Assembly: GCF_902702935.1 (NCBI RefSeq)
Contig: NZ_LR738855.1
Span: 806,001 to 870,000, forward strand
Direction of reading: 5' to 3'
DNA from: Corynebacterium rouxii
GTDB taxonomy: Bacteria > Actinomycetota > Actinomycetes > Mycobacteriales > Mycobacteriaceae
Length of the DNA: 64,000 nucleotides
The position numbers were made by a program, and so were the translations under genes. The notes under the pieces were generated by a model. It searched no databases. It worked only from the letters and a program-made list of their open reading frames with translations, and had not been told where the DNA came from. Of this stretch, positions 45,408 through 54,578 are shown piece by piece (within the stretch, counting starts at the first letter, position 1; each line of letters begins with the position of its first letter).

Positions 45408-46184
45408 TTGAGAAAAGCCGCAGGGTGTGCGCTAGGAGTAGTGCTGGCAGTCATTATGGTCATTGCCATCGTCGGGTGGACCCTATCCGTCATGGGTGGG
45501 GTATCTCCGATACGGCAATTGGAGGACGTTCCCACCGACGTACCGCCTGCACGTGCTGAAGCCGTGCCACAGATCGACATCAACGCGCCAGGACGCACTT
45601 CGGCCAAATTGGCGTTTTGGGCCGATCCGATTGCAGAGGATACGTCGATAAGCTCGGCTGCGATCCGTGCCTACGCTAACGCCGAACTGGTTGCGGCCCA
45701 GTCGTGGCCAGAATGCCACCTCAGTTGGGGGACATTGGCTGGGTTGGGGTACGTGGAAACTCGTCACGGAACCTACTCAGGCCACCTCTTTGATAGTCGC
45801 AGTATCGACGCTGACGGCAACGTGCTGCCACCAATCATTGGCGTGCCTCTTGACGGGTCACCAGGTTTTGCGGAGGTAAAAGATACCGATTTGGGGGAGC
45901 TTGACGGAGATCCTCAATTTGATCGTGCAGTTGGGCCCATGCAGTTTATTCCGGAGTCGTGGAGACGCTACGGGCGCGACGCAAACGGCGATGGGATAGC
46001 AGACCCCAATAACATTGACGATGCCGCTCTAGCTGCGGCGAACCTCCTATGTGACGGAAGAGACTTAGCTACTGCGGACGGTTGGACGAATGCTATTTAT
46101 TCCTACAACATGTCCAATGACTACCTCGTTAAGGTCCGAAATGCGGCCGCTTCCTACGCTCTGCGGCAGCCAGCTGTGCAATAA
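45408..46184 (+). CDS. lytic murein transglycosylase-like secreted protein
   Basis: An N-terminal membrane anchor or signal (GCALGVVLAVIMVIAIVGW) is followed by a variable linker and a lysozyme-like domain. The catalytic glutamate is probably in LAGLGYVETRHGTYSGH, and AVGPMQFIPESWRRYGRDANGDG is the hallmark of SLT_2-type transglycosylases. The domain should act on peptidoglycan outside the membrane. The TTG start has AGGGAG upstream. Length 258. It follows mazG closely and precedes eno. Confidence 0.87.
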   Translation: MRKAAGCALGVVLAVIMVIAIVGWTLSVMGGVSPIRQLEDVPTDVPPARAEAVPQIDINAPGRTSAKLAFWADPIAEDTSISSAAIRAYANAELVAAQSWPECHLSWGTLAGLGYVETRHGTYSGHLFDSRSIDADGNVLPPIIGVPLDGSPGFAEVKDTDLGELDGDPQFDRAVGPMQFIPESWRRYGRDANGDGIADPNNIDDAALAAANLLCDGRDLATADGWTNAIYSYNMSNDYLVKVRNAAASYALRQPAVQ

Positions 46185-46237
46185 CTCACTCTCACAGCGT
46201 TCCAAAGTGTCCGATTTGTTGGCATAATTGTTGAAGG

Positions 46238-46286
46238 ACGCTAAAAACGGACAAAGTGGTTTTTGTTTGTTCAACATTTTTAGCGT
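46238..46286. promoter_or_regulatory. inverted repeat in the eno upstream region
   Basis: ACGCTAAAAA (46238-46247) is repeated in inverted form as TTTTTAGCGT (46277-46286), 29 bases apart. The right arm lies just before a TATAAC -10-like hexamer (46288-46293). It may be an operator for glycolysis control or a looping site. No known regulator box was recognised. Confidence 0.5.
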
Positions 46287-46306
46287 GTATAACTTGCAAT
46301 GGATGA

Positions 46307-47623
<1,317 letters not shown>

Positions 47624-47652
47624 TAACAACGCGTAATTAACCCCTGAAACAG

Positions 47653-47700
47653 ATTCAGTCCCCACGGAGATATTTTCTTTTCCGTGGGGACTGAAATTTT
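47653..47700 (+). terminator. rho-independent terminator of eno
   Basis: CAGTCCCCACGGA pairs perfectly with TCCGTGGGGACTG around an AT-rich loop and is followed by a T tract. Both arms are copies of the iterated CCGTGGGGA motif in opposite orientation. Confidence 0.9.
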
Positions 47701-47743
47701 CGTCATCGCCGATGATTGACAACGGCGCTAAACTAGGTGATCT

Positions 47744-48277
47744 ATGGTGTTTACAAAGCGACGAGCGGTTCCCGTGGTCAACCGCGAAGAGAAACCGCGC
47801 GGACTTAAGCTTTCGCGCCCCAGCATGAAAGTTGATGGTCGCTGGCTCGTCATCTACGGAACAATAGTGATTGTTCTATGCGTTGCCATCCTGCGCCCGT
47901 TGAACACCTATATGGATCAAAAAGCTGAGGCGGCGCGGTTGAAGGCATCGATCGCTGAAAAACAGATCGAAAAAGATCGCCTACTTGCCGAGCTAGAAAA
48001 ATATGATTCCGAAGCCTACGTTAAAGAACAAGCACGTAAGCGTCTAGGAGTTATAGCACCTGGCGAAAAAGCCTATCGAGTCATGACTCCAGAGCTGGAA
48101 AACCAAGGCTCGCATGTGAGCACCAAAGAAGAAACTAAAGCCAAAAATCCGTGGTATGAAAAGCTGTGGGACTCCGTGACCATCGTTGATCCCGTTGAAG
48201 AATCTGAGCAGCAAGGCGATCAACCGCAGATGAATTTACCCCTAATTCCCGCCGACCCTCCTAGTGAGCAACCCTAA
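47744..48277 (+). CDS. FtsB/DivIC-like septum formation initiator
   Basis: Bitopic division protein: a basic cytoplasmic N-terminus, one membrane segment (LVIYGTIVIVLCVAIL, about residues 46-62), then a coiled coil (DQKAEAARLKASIAEKQIEKDRLLAELEKY) and the family signature KEQARKRLGVIAPGEKAYRV. A variable acidic and proline-rich tail follows. Length 177. In other bacteria the FtsB coiled coil holds the FtsQLB complex. The order eno, ftsB-like, DUF501, ppx is conserved in actinobacteria. AGGTGATCT precedes the ATG. Confidence 0.9.
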   Translation: MVFTKRRAVPVVNREEKPRGLKLSRPSMKVDGRWLVIYGTIVIVLCVAILRPLNTYMDQKAEAARLKASIAEKQIEKDRLLAELEKYDSEAYVKEQARKRLGVIAPGEKAYRVMTPELENQGSHVSTKEETKAKNPWYEKLWDSVTIVDPVEESEQQGDQPQMNLPLIPADPPSEQP

Positions 48278-48317
48278 GAATCGGTAAACGCGCGGGCTTC
48301 ATGAGACAATAGCCCGC

Positions 48318-48884
48318 ATGAGTGCTTCTGAATCTGATCTTGCCATTGTTGCCGAGCAACTAGGCCGCGAGCCTCGCGGAGTTATTGAGGTGTCTTACCA
48401 CACACCTGACGGTGTTCCCGGTGTAGTGATGACAACCCCGAAGCTTGACGACGGCACCCCGTTCCCAACCCTCTACTACCTCACGGAGCCGCGTCTTACT
48501 GCGGAGGCTTCCCGTCTTGAGGTAGCGCACGTGATGAAATGGATGACGGATCGTCTTCACTCCGATGAGGAGCTTCGCAAAGACTACGAGCGTGCCCACG
48601 AGCACTTCCTAGCTAAGCGCAACGCCATTGAAGATCTTGGTACTGATTTCTCCGGTGGCGGCATGCCAGATCGCGTCAAGTGCCTGCATGTTTTGATTGC
48701 CTATGCATTGGCAGAAGGCCCTGACCACTTTCGTCTCGGTACCGAGGCTGTAGCTTTGGCAGCCGATCACGGAGGTTTGCGTGGCACCGCGATCCCACAA
48801 GATTGGCCGACTGTTGAATCACTGGGCATGAGCCTTGATCAATTCGACTTCAGCCACGCAGACGTACCAGGTGCCTCCAAGTGA
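48318..48884 (+). CDS. DUF501 family protein
   Basis: A soluble 188-residue protein typical of actinobacteria, always found near eno, ftsB and ppx. Conserved segments visible are AEQLGREPRGVIEVSYHTPDG, PTLYYLTEPRLTAEASRLE and GGMPDRVKCLHVLIAYALAEG, the last with a CLH motif that may be catalytic or bind metal. A GACAAT hexamer lies 7 bases before the ATG. The stop overlaps the ppx start by four bases. Function unknown. Confidence 0.88.
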   Translation: MSASESDLAIVAEQLGREPRGVIEVSYHTPDGVPGVVMTTPKLDDGTPFPTLYYLTEPRLTAEASRLEVAHVMKWMTDRLHSDEELRKDYERAHEHFLAKRNAIEDLGTDFSGGGMPDRVKCLHVLIAYALAEGPDHFRLGTEAVALAADHGGLRGTAIPQDWPTVESLGMSLDQFDFSHADVPGASK

Positions 48885-49831
48885 GCGTGGTAGCTGCCGT
48901 TGATTGCGGCACAAACTCCATACGTTTGCTGGTTTGCGAGCAAACGCCTAGCGGATTGCGTGAAATCACCCGTCACATGACGATTATTCGTCTAGGAGAA
49001 GGCGTCGACGCAACGGGAAAAATCGATCCCGCAGCCATCGAACGCGCCCGCGTTGCGTTGTCGGGCTACGTCGACACCATGCTGGCTCACAAAGTGGCAG
49101 CTGTGCGCATGGTGGCAACATCAGCGACTCGTGATGCCTCTAACAAAGATGATTTCTTTGCCATGACAGCTGACCTCCTAGGCGCGGTCGTGCCAGGGGC
49201 ATGTGCAGAGGTGATCTCAGGTGCAGAGGAAGCCGAGTTGTCTTTTATCGGTGCGGTAGCTGACATTCCGGACACTGACGAGCCGGTATGCGTCATCGAC
49301 CTAGGCGGCGGATCAACCGAATTTGTTGTAGGTAAGAAAACCGGCGAGATCCTCGGAGCGTATTCCACTCAAATGGGGTGTGTGCGCCTCACGGAGCGAC
49401 TCATGGTATCCGATCCACCGACTGCTGAAGAGATCGCCCAGGCACGTGAGTACGTCGATACGCAGCTGACTATTGCGCTCGACAATGTGCCGATTACGCA
49501 GGCGTCGATGGTGGTGGGCTGCGCTGGAACTTTTACCACCGTTGCTGCGCTCGCTTTGGGCCTTGATTCCTATGACCCGCAGCGAATTCATGGTTCCGTG
49601 CACAAAGCTGACACCCTCCGTGGGGAAACTCAGCGTTTGATCGGGGAGACATCCCAGCAGCGCGCAGCACATCCCGTGATGCATCCAGGCCGTGCAGACG
49701 TCATTGCGGGCGGCAGCGTTGTAATCGAACAGATCCTTGCGATGATGCAGCGGCTCGGTGTGTCTGATTCGGTGACCATTTCGGAAAAGGACATCCTTGA
49801 TGGAATAGTTGCTCGACTATTCGGGATGTAA
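48881..49831 (+). CDS. ppx: exopolyphosphatase (Ppx/GppA family)
   Basis: Hydrolyses terminal phosphates of polyphosphate, or pppGpp in some members. It has the sugar-kinase/actin fold with phosphate loops AAVDCGTNSIRLLV at the N-terminus and VIDLGGGSTEFVVG near residue 140. The 316-residue length is that of short actinobacterial Ppx proteins, lacking the C-terminal HD-like domain of E. coli Ppx. The GTG start overlaps the DUF501 stop (GTGA). With ppk2 it suggests active polyphosphate turnover. Confidence 0.92.
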   Translation: MSVVAAVDCGTNSIRLLVCEQTPSGLREITRHMTIIRLGEGVDATGKIDPAAIERARVALSGYVDTMLAHKVAAVRMVATSATRDASNKDDFFAMTADLLGAVVPGACAEVISGAEEAELSFIGAVADIPDTDEPVCVIDLGGGSTEFVVGKKTGEILGAYSTQMGCVRLTERLMVSDPPTAEEIAQAREYVDTQLTIALDNVPITQASMVVGCAGTFTTVAALALGLDSYDPQRIHGSVHKADTLRGETQRLIGETSQQRAAHPVMHPGRADVIAGGSVVIEQILAMMQRLGVSDSVTISEKDILDGIVARLFGM

Positions 49832-49916
49832 CGGGGGGATTATTTTTGGCTCTGAACTGCACTAATCTCACTGCATTTCCTCACAGTGGGGTTAGCTAGT
49901 AAAGTGTTGTGGTGTT

Positions 49917-49993
49917 GCCCCCATAGCCCAATCGGCAGAGGCAATCGACTTAAAATCGATTCAGTGTGGGTTCGAGTCCCACTGGGGGCACCA
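49917..49993 (+). tRNA. tRNA with UAA anticodon (tRNA-Leu), class I shape, CCA encoded
   Basis: Acceptor GCCCCCA/TGGGGGC, D arm GCC...GGC, anticodon stem ATCGA/TCGAT with loop CTTAAAA (anticodon TAA), T arm GTGGG-TTCGAGT-CCCAC, discriminator A, encoded CCA. The anticodon reads UUA leucine. The variable loop is only five bases (TCAGT), whereas bacterial tRNA-Leu normally has a long class II variable arm, so the shape is unusual. Confidence 0.88.
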
Positions 49994-49996
49994 TTA

Positions 49997-50037
49997 GAAC
50001 TACCTCGTGCTACAAAAGCACAAGGTAGTTCTTTTTA
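49997..50037 (+). terminator. rho-independent terminator after the tRNA
   Basis: GAACTACCT-GTGCT pairs with AGCAC-AGGTAGTTC and is followed by a T tract. Confidence 0.88.
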
Positions 50038-50071
50038 TTTAGCACCTTATTGAGCTTTTTCACGCTTCGAA

Positions 50072-50091
50072 GGGGAAGTAGGGGGAAGTAG
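50072..50091 (+). repeat. tandem duplication of a 10-base unit
   Basis: GGGGAAGTAG occurs twice in direct tandem. No function apparent. Confidence 0.8.
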
Positions 50092-50359
50092 CAACGAAGA
50101 CGAAAATTACTAGCGTTCAGTGCGCTAGTGCTGATTTAGCGTCCAGTTTTTGCCCTAGGTGTTGCAGGGGTTGGCGCTAGCTGCATATGAGGCTGTCGCT
50201 TGGGGCGGTGATGATCGGTGTCATATTATTGGCGGATTGTGCTTAATGTTTCTTAGAAAGTCACAGGTTTTTGGCAGGAAACAGATAGCTCGATTCAAGG
50301 CGAGGTTTTTAGGGTGGTAGCAACATATAAAAACCAATGCCGTGAAGGAGATAAAGGCA

Positions 50360-50547
50360 ATGCCAGCTGCAATGCAAACCTCGTACTACTTAGAGCCGCT
50401 TGATCCCTACTCCGAGAACTCGTGGGGATATATTCCCGAGTCGTCGTCGCGGCCTTGCGCCGGTCTGACGGGCAGTTCGCAGACTTATCGTTCGAGTCGT
50501 TCGCTGCCACAGTCGGTGAATTCGATTCGACATCGTACCTAGCGTAA
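50360..50547 (+). pseudogene. possible frameshifted small gene
   Basis: A good ribosome binding site (GAAGGAGAT) precedes an ATG that opens MPAAMQTSYYLEPLDPYSENS. After about 27 codons this frame becomes serine- and arginine-rich and unlikely. A neighbouring frame continues with a protein-like stretch, RVVVAALRRSDGQFADLSFE then SFAATVGEFDSTSYLA and a stop at 50545-50547. A shift near the GGGGATATATTCCC tract (about 50433) would join them into a 60-residue product. I recognise no family. Low confidence. Confidence 0.25.
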
Positions 50548-50563
50548 CGAGTAAGCAGTGATC

Positions 50564-50582
50564 TTAGGCTTGCCTTTGTAAT
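50564..50582 (+). promoter_or_regulatory. weak DtxR-like half-site upstream of ripA
   Basis: TTAGGCTTGCCTTTGTAAT agrees with the left half of the 19-base DtxR operator (TTAGGTTAGCCTAACCTAA) but poorly with the right half, 11 of 19 by my alignment. Known repression of ripA by iron-loaded DtxR in C. glutamicum makes this spot worth noting. Weak match. Confidence 0.3.
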
Positions 50583-50653
50583 CATCCTTTGGTTTGATGG
50601 CATCTATATAGACCGTATAGGTGCCATTTGTATGTTCAAAGGGGTTTCGGCTC

Positions 50654-51661
50654 GTGAGTCTTCCATCAATTAAGACGGCCAATAGCTACTGCGTGGTGCT
50701 GTGGTGCGATCAGGGTAGTGCAACGATTAACGCTCCAGATCGGGTGGTTCAGGTGATGGCTGGTGATGTTGTGCTCGCTCCACACGGTGCTTTTGTTACT
50801 GGTCATGGTGTGGTCTTGCCAATGGCTTTTCCTGATTTTGACGGAGGGCAACACACTCGTCGCTTGCATATGGGTACTGTGTGGTCGAAGCGAATGATTT
50901 TTGAGTTTTCGCGCAGTCTATTAGGCGAGACACGCCCATCGGAATGTATCGCAGCGCTTTTCGACGATCGCGCGCGGCCGCCACAAGTTCCTGAACCGCA
51001 GGCGGCGCGAAAGGTTGCTCAGAAGTTGATTGCCTATCCAGCGGATCAAACACCTTTGTTGGAATTTGCTCAGTTGCACAATATTAGTAGCAGGACATTG
51101 CAGCGTCAGTTCGTTGCGTCGACTGGTTTTACGTTTAGTGAATGGCGTGCAGCATTGCGTGTGTCTGTGGCGGCTGATTTATTGGCTCATGATTTCCGGA
51201 TCGGTCAGGTTTCACAGATGGTGGGTTTTAGTGCGACGTCGTCACTTACGCGCGCATTTAAGCGGCATACTGGTGATACTCCTTCTTCTTTTACCTCACC
51301 GCGTATGCATGCTGTGTGCGAGCAACAGCCGCCGATGATTCCAGCAACCACAACGTTTGCGCGGGCTTCGGACGACATTGCTTTATGGATTTATAGCGGG
51401 ACGGCGACCGTTACCACCCCTGGATATTGTCGATTTATGGGTGCGGGGGAGACTGTCACTATTCCCTCTGGTACAAGTACGCGTCTCGACGTTTCTGCTG
51501 GTTCTGTAGCATTGCCGGTCCCGCTTGCTGCGGCCCATGACGACTTAACGCTTAGCGATGTGCTCGCTGCTTCTGTTAACCCACTTGCTGCGGTGGAATT
51601 GCAACGATTGAGTGCACAGGAACGTGCTGATGCTGAGCAGGTGTTGGTTCCTTCTGTGTAA
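50654..51661 (+). CDS. ripA: AraC family regulator of iron proteins, RipA-like
   Basis: The AraC-type double helix-turn-helix lies in the middle (about residues 125-220): LLEFAQLHNISSRTLQRQFVASTGFTF and then IGQVSQMVGFSATSSLTRAFKRHTGDTPSSF. An N-terminal cupin-like half and a C-terminal extension of about 110 residues flank it; the central position of the DNA-binding domain and the gene's place after eno and ppx match corynebacterial RipA. RipA represses iron-rich enzymes under iron limitation and is itself under DtxR. I use the GTG at 50654, which has AAAGGGG upstream. Its targets are not in this window. Confidence 0.85.
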   Translation: MSLPSIKTANSYCVVLWCDQGSATINAPDRVVQVMAGDVVLAPHGAFVTGHGVVLPMAFPDFDGGQHTRRLHMGTVWSKRMIFEFSRSLLGETRPSECIAALFDDRARPPQVPEPQAARKVAQKLIAYPADQTPLLEFAQLHNISSRTLQRQFVASTGFTFSEWRAALRVSVAADLLAHDFRIGQVSQMVGFSATSSLTRAFKRHTGDTPSSFTSPRMHAVCEQQPPMIPATTTFARASDDIALWIYSGTATVTTPGYCRFMGAGETVTIPSGTSTRLDVSAGSVALPVPLAAAHDDLTLSDVLAASVNPLAAVELQRLSAQERADAEQVLVPSV

Positions 51662-51792
51662 GTTCATAAAAATTTTTAAAAAATAGCTTTTTCTAGGGAA
51701 CTAAAAAGCCTTGCGATGCGTTATTGCAGATGTACGAAGATGTTCCTTTGGCAAAGATGTAGCCAAGGGCGTTGAAAGGAAAGTGTCGCACA

Positions 51793-52623
51793 ATGCGCAG
51801 TAGCAATCCGGTCTTGAATTCTCTGACGGGTACCCGCCAAAACTATGCTCAAGCGGGCTACCAGCAGCAAGCGTTCAACCCTATGTCCCAGTATGACCAG
51901 TATGGTCAGCCCGTCACCTCAGCTGGCGCTGCAGAGCGTCCTATGACTGTGGACGATGTGGTTACTAAAACTGGTATCACCGTCGGCGTTATTATCGCCT
52001 TCGCCGTGGTCAACTTTGCGTTGGCTACTGTTAACCCTGGTCTTGCAATGATCCTTACCGGTGTTGGTGCAATCGGTGGCTTGATTACCGTCTTGATCAG
52101 CACCTTTGGTCGTAAATATGGTTCGGCGGCAGTGACCTTAACCTATGCGGCATTTGAGGGTCTGTTTGTCGGTGGCATTTCTTTGGTGCTTTCCGGCGCG
52201 ATGGTTGGTGGCCAAAACGCTGGTACTTTGATCGGTCAGGCAGTCCTTGGCACCATCGGTGTGTTCCTCGGAATGCTCTATGTGTACAAGACGGGCGCTG
52301 TGAAAGTAACACCTAAGTTCAACCGCATCCTCACGGGATCGTTGATCGGTGTCTTGGTTCTGGCCTTGGGCAACATGGTGCTGGGTTTCTTTGGTATCAA
52401 CCTAGGTCTGTACTCCGGTGGCCCAATCGCGATCATTTTCTCCCTGTTCTGCATTGGTTTGGCGGCAATGAGCTTCCTTCAAGACTTTGACATCGCAGAT
52501 CGTCTGATCCGTCAGGGTGCACCAGCAAAGAACGCTTGGGGTGTGGCTCTGGGCTTGGCAGTGACCTTGGTCTGGCTCTACACCGAGATCTTGCGCTTGT
52601 TGAGCTACTTTAATCAGCGTTAA
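51793..52623 (+). CDS. Bax inhibitor-1/YccA family membrane protein
   Basis: Seven hydrophobic segments follow a polar N-terminus of about 50 residues rich in Gln, Asn and Tyr. The family pattern is visible in LTYAAFEGLFVGGISLVL, GVFLGMLYVYKTGAVKVTPKF and the last segment WGVALGLAVTLVWLYTEILRLL. Members such as E. coli YccA and BsYetJ act in membrane proteostasis or as calcium channels; the actual role here is unknown. The ATG at 51793 has AAAGGAAAG upstream. Length 276. A strong bidirectional terminator follows. Confidence 0.9.
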   Translation: MRSSNPVLNSLTGTRQNYAQAGYQQQAFNPMSQYDQYGQPVTSAGAAERPMTVDDVVTKTGITVGVIIAFAVVNFALATVNPGLAMILTGVGAIGGLITVLISTFGRKYGSAAVTLTYAAFEGLFVGGISLVLSGAMVGGQNAGTLIGQAVLGTIGVFLGMLYVYKTGAVKVTPKFNRILTGSLIGVLVLALGNMVLGFFGINLGLYSGGPIAIIFSLFCIGLAAMSFLQDFDIADRLIRQGAPAKNAWGVALGLAVTLVWLYTEILRLLSYFNQR

Positions 52624-52630
52624 TAAATAA

Positions 52631-52690
52631 AAACGCGAGGGCGGTACCGAGTAACACATGTTGTGTGGGCTCGGTACCGCCCTCGCGTTT
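52631..52690. terminator. bidirectional rho-independent terminator
   Basis: A 21-base perfect stem (AAACGCGAGGGCGGTACCGAG and its complement, split here at GCGG) has A tracts on one side and T tracts on the other. It can stop the BI-1 transcript and the convergent lipoprotein/greA transcript. Confidence 0.92.
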
Positions 52691-52692
52691 CT

Positions 52693-53112
52693 TTATAAAC
52701 TCAATGCCTCGCCATCGACAGAGACGTCGATAAACACCGTGCCTCCTACACCTTGGACAGGGCGGGATAACACAATGGATACGGTACGTGGGGCGGAACC
52801 TTTTTCTTTGATACGGCCGGTTCCATACGCCGCTTGTTGAGTCCACTTACTCCACTTGATTTCTTGGATTGTTGCGTCATGGGATGTGCAATCCATCGTG
52901 ATGGAGCTGGGTTTTACCATCGCTGGTCCTAGGCAGTCGATAAAACCAGGAATCTCTGATGTATTGCGACTAGGAGGGGGCGTGGTCGACGTAGGAGCGC
53001 TAAAGCTTTGCGCGGTAACCACTTTTGTAGTCGTGTCGACCTGATGAGGTGGGGAACAAGCGGCGAGAAGCGTCGATAAGCAAAGGGCACCATAAATAGT
53101 GCCCTTGTGCAT
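52693..53112 (-). CDS. putative lipoprotein, function unknown
   Basis: The 139-residue product has a signal with a lipobox (LCLSTLLAAC, cysteine at residue 19), so it should be lipid-anchored on the outer face of the membrane. A Thr/Ser/Pro-rich linker follows, then a domain with two cysteines (FIDCLGPAM and TMDCTSHD). No family is recognised. The ATG overlaps the greA stop (TAATG), so it is co-translated with greA. Confidence 0.8.
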   Translation of the reverse strand: MHKGTIYGALCLSTLLAACSPPHQVDTTTKVVTAQSFSAPTSTTPPPSRNTSEIPGFIDCLGPAMVKPSSITMDCTSHDATIQEIKWSKWTQQAAYGTGRIKEKGSAPRTVSIVLSRPVQGVGGTVFIDVSVDGEALSL

Positions 53113-53633
53113 TAGGAGTTACGTGGAGTTGCGGCCTTCGAGGAATCGTAAGGCTCAGCGGAAACGATGGTAACGCTAATGGTGTTGCCGTTAGGTGCGG
53201 AGTACTGGCGGGTTTCGCCTTCCTGTGCGCCAACGACTGCTGCGCCGAGAGGCGACTGCTCGGAGTAAGTCTCCAAGTCTTTGTTGTCGGAAGCTGCAGC
53301 GCGGGTACCGATCAGGAAGGTTTCCTTATCGTTTTTGTCGCCATTGTAGTAAACGTGGACGACGGAACCGATGTGGGCAACGCCCTCGACGATGCCGACA
53401 CGCTCGGTGGTGGAATTGGCAAGGATTTCGGAGATCTGCTTGATGCGAGCTTCTTCCTGATCCTGCATTTCGCGGGCTGCGTCGTAGCCTGCGTTTTCTT
53501 TCAGGTCGCCTTCTTCGCGACGCTCGTTAATTTCGGCGGCGACGACAGGGCGGTGAGCGATCAGAGCATTGAGCTCTTCTTCGAGCTTTGCCTTGGTTTC
53601 TGGGGTGATGTACTGCTTCTGGTTGTCAGCCAT
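53112..53633 (-). CDS. greA: transcription elongation factor GreA
   Basis: Rescues backtracked RNA polymerase by stimulating RNA cleavage. The N-terminal antiparallel coiled coil (residues 8-75) carries the acidic tip INERREEGDLKENAGYDAAREMQ, and the C-terminal FKBP-like domain has SVVHVYYNGDKNDKETFLIG and EQSPLGAAVVGAQEGE. Length 173. The neighbouring order greA, DUF4307, mca, uppS matches the Rv1080c-Rv1086 region of Mycobacterium, which supports the calls in this block. Confidence 0.95.
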   Translation of the reverse strand: MADNQKQYITPETKAKLEEELNALIAHRPVVAAEINERREEGDLKENAGYDAAREMQDQEEARIKQISEILANSTTERVGIVEGVAHIGSVVHVYYNGDKNDKETFLIGTRAAASDNKDLETYSEQSPLGAAVVGAQEGETRQYSAPNGNTISVTIVSAEPYDSSKAATPRNS

Positions 53634-53809
53634 TTACTCTTCGTCCTTACACATTTGTATTTTGCATCCAGCCACGCAGGCGATCACGATTGAAGCCCCG
53701 GCAGGACTGTGCAGTCAGCGAGCGCGGGGCTAAAAGTCACCTAATGCATTCAAGCGTGGTATTTCTGGCAGATTCTAGCACAGTGCATGCTCATTGTGCG
53801 CTGCCGTGG

Positions 53810-54277
53810 CTAGCTCTGATCTAGGTAAAAGGGGATGTCGGTGGCGCACCCATATACGTCTCCGGATACTGCCGGTTCGGTGGTTTGAAGCTCTACATCG
53901 ATTCGGCGGGTGGAGTCGCCTCCGGCGGGAAGGAAGATTTCTCGACGGCCTACTTCTGCAATGTCATAGTTCAGCGCGGTAACAATGCAGTAAGAGGGAA
54001 CGGAGACGTCGCTACGCGTGATGTCTACAGTGAGCTTAAAAGTGTGATCGTCAATGACACGAACATTGGCTGTTTGGCCACTGATTTTGGTCATTTGTGA
54101 GTGCTGAACGTATTTTGCCAACGCCACTACGATTGCTGCCAAAATAACGACAAGGAGTACTGCCAAGAGCTTTCCTGATAGTGTGCCGCGATCTGAGGCG
54201 GCGGCAGCTGAGCCTGATGCGTATCGCTGACGCGGCTGAAACTGGGGCTGCTCAGAGCCATTCTTAGGAGTAGGCAT
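53810..54277 (-). CDS. DUF4307 membrane protein
   Basis: A 155-residue protein with a polar N-terminus, one membrane segment (LLAVLLVVILAAIVVALA, about 37-55) and a small exported domain containing two cysteines (PSYCIVTALNYD and VYGCATD). It is divergent from mca and adjacent to greA, as its mycobacterial counterpart is. AAGGAG precedes the ATG. Function unknown. Confidence 0.85.
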   Translation of the reverse strand: MPTPKNGSEQPQFQPRQRYASGSAAAASDRGTLSGKLLAVLLVVILAAIVVALAKYVQHSQMTKISGQTANVRVIDDHTFKLTVDITRSDVSVPSYCIVTALNYDIAEVGRREIFLPAGGDSTRRIDVELQTTEPAVSGDVYGCATDIPFYLDQS

Positions 54278-54578
54278 CGTGAAAAGTTGCTCCTTGACGT
54301 GGATGAATTGCGCGATTGATCATTCCTGATCACCGCCCATGAGGGGGTGCGTGCCTCATTGTAGCCTTGTTCTTGCTCAGAACCGCAACGAGGGGCGCGA
54401 GACTGTATGCGACTTATGATTATTAGGGATCTAAATACAAAGTGTGATGCCGTAATAGTTCCAGCTTCTCATAGTGGGGTAAGTTGATACCCTTAGAGGG
54501 ATGACAACTTAATTGCAACTGCGATGATTGCGCATTGTTAGCAATGTAGATCCCCAAGGTAAAAGGACTGTAACTATC
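54278..54578. other. divergent intergenic region DUF4307/mca
   Basis: About 300 bases with no credible gene. It must hold both promoters. AT-rich stretches near 54410-54440 and 54478-54515 are visible, but I cannot assign a hexamer pair with confidence. Confidence 0.5.

Larger units (their letters stand above)
50038..50560. other. gene-poor region between the tRNA and ripA
   Basis: About 520 bases with no solid gene. Visible are a tandem 10-base repeat (GGGGAAGTAG twice, 50072-50091), an inverted repeat CTAGCG...CGCTAG (50110-50128), and a possible frameshifted short gene at 50360-50547. The 3' side of a tRNA is a common integration point, so this may be a scar of a lost element, but no integrase remnant is recognised. 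Confidence 0.5.

Noticed and set aside
50295..50603. Minus-strand open frame of 102 codons before ripA
   Set aside because: Serine/arginine/threonine-rich composition, no ribosome binding site, and it covers the better-supported plus-strand remnant.
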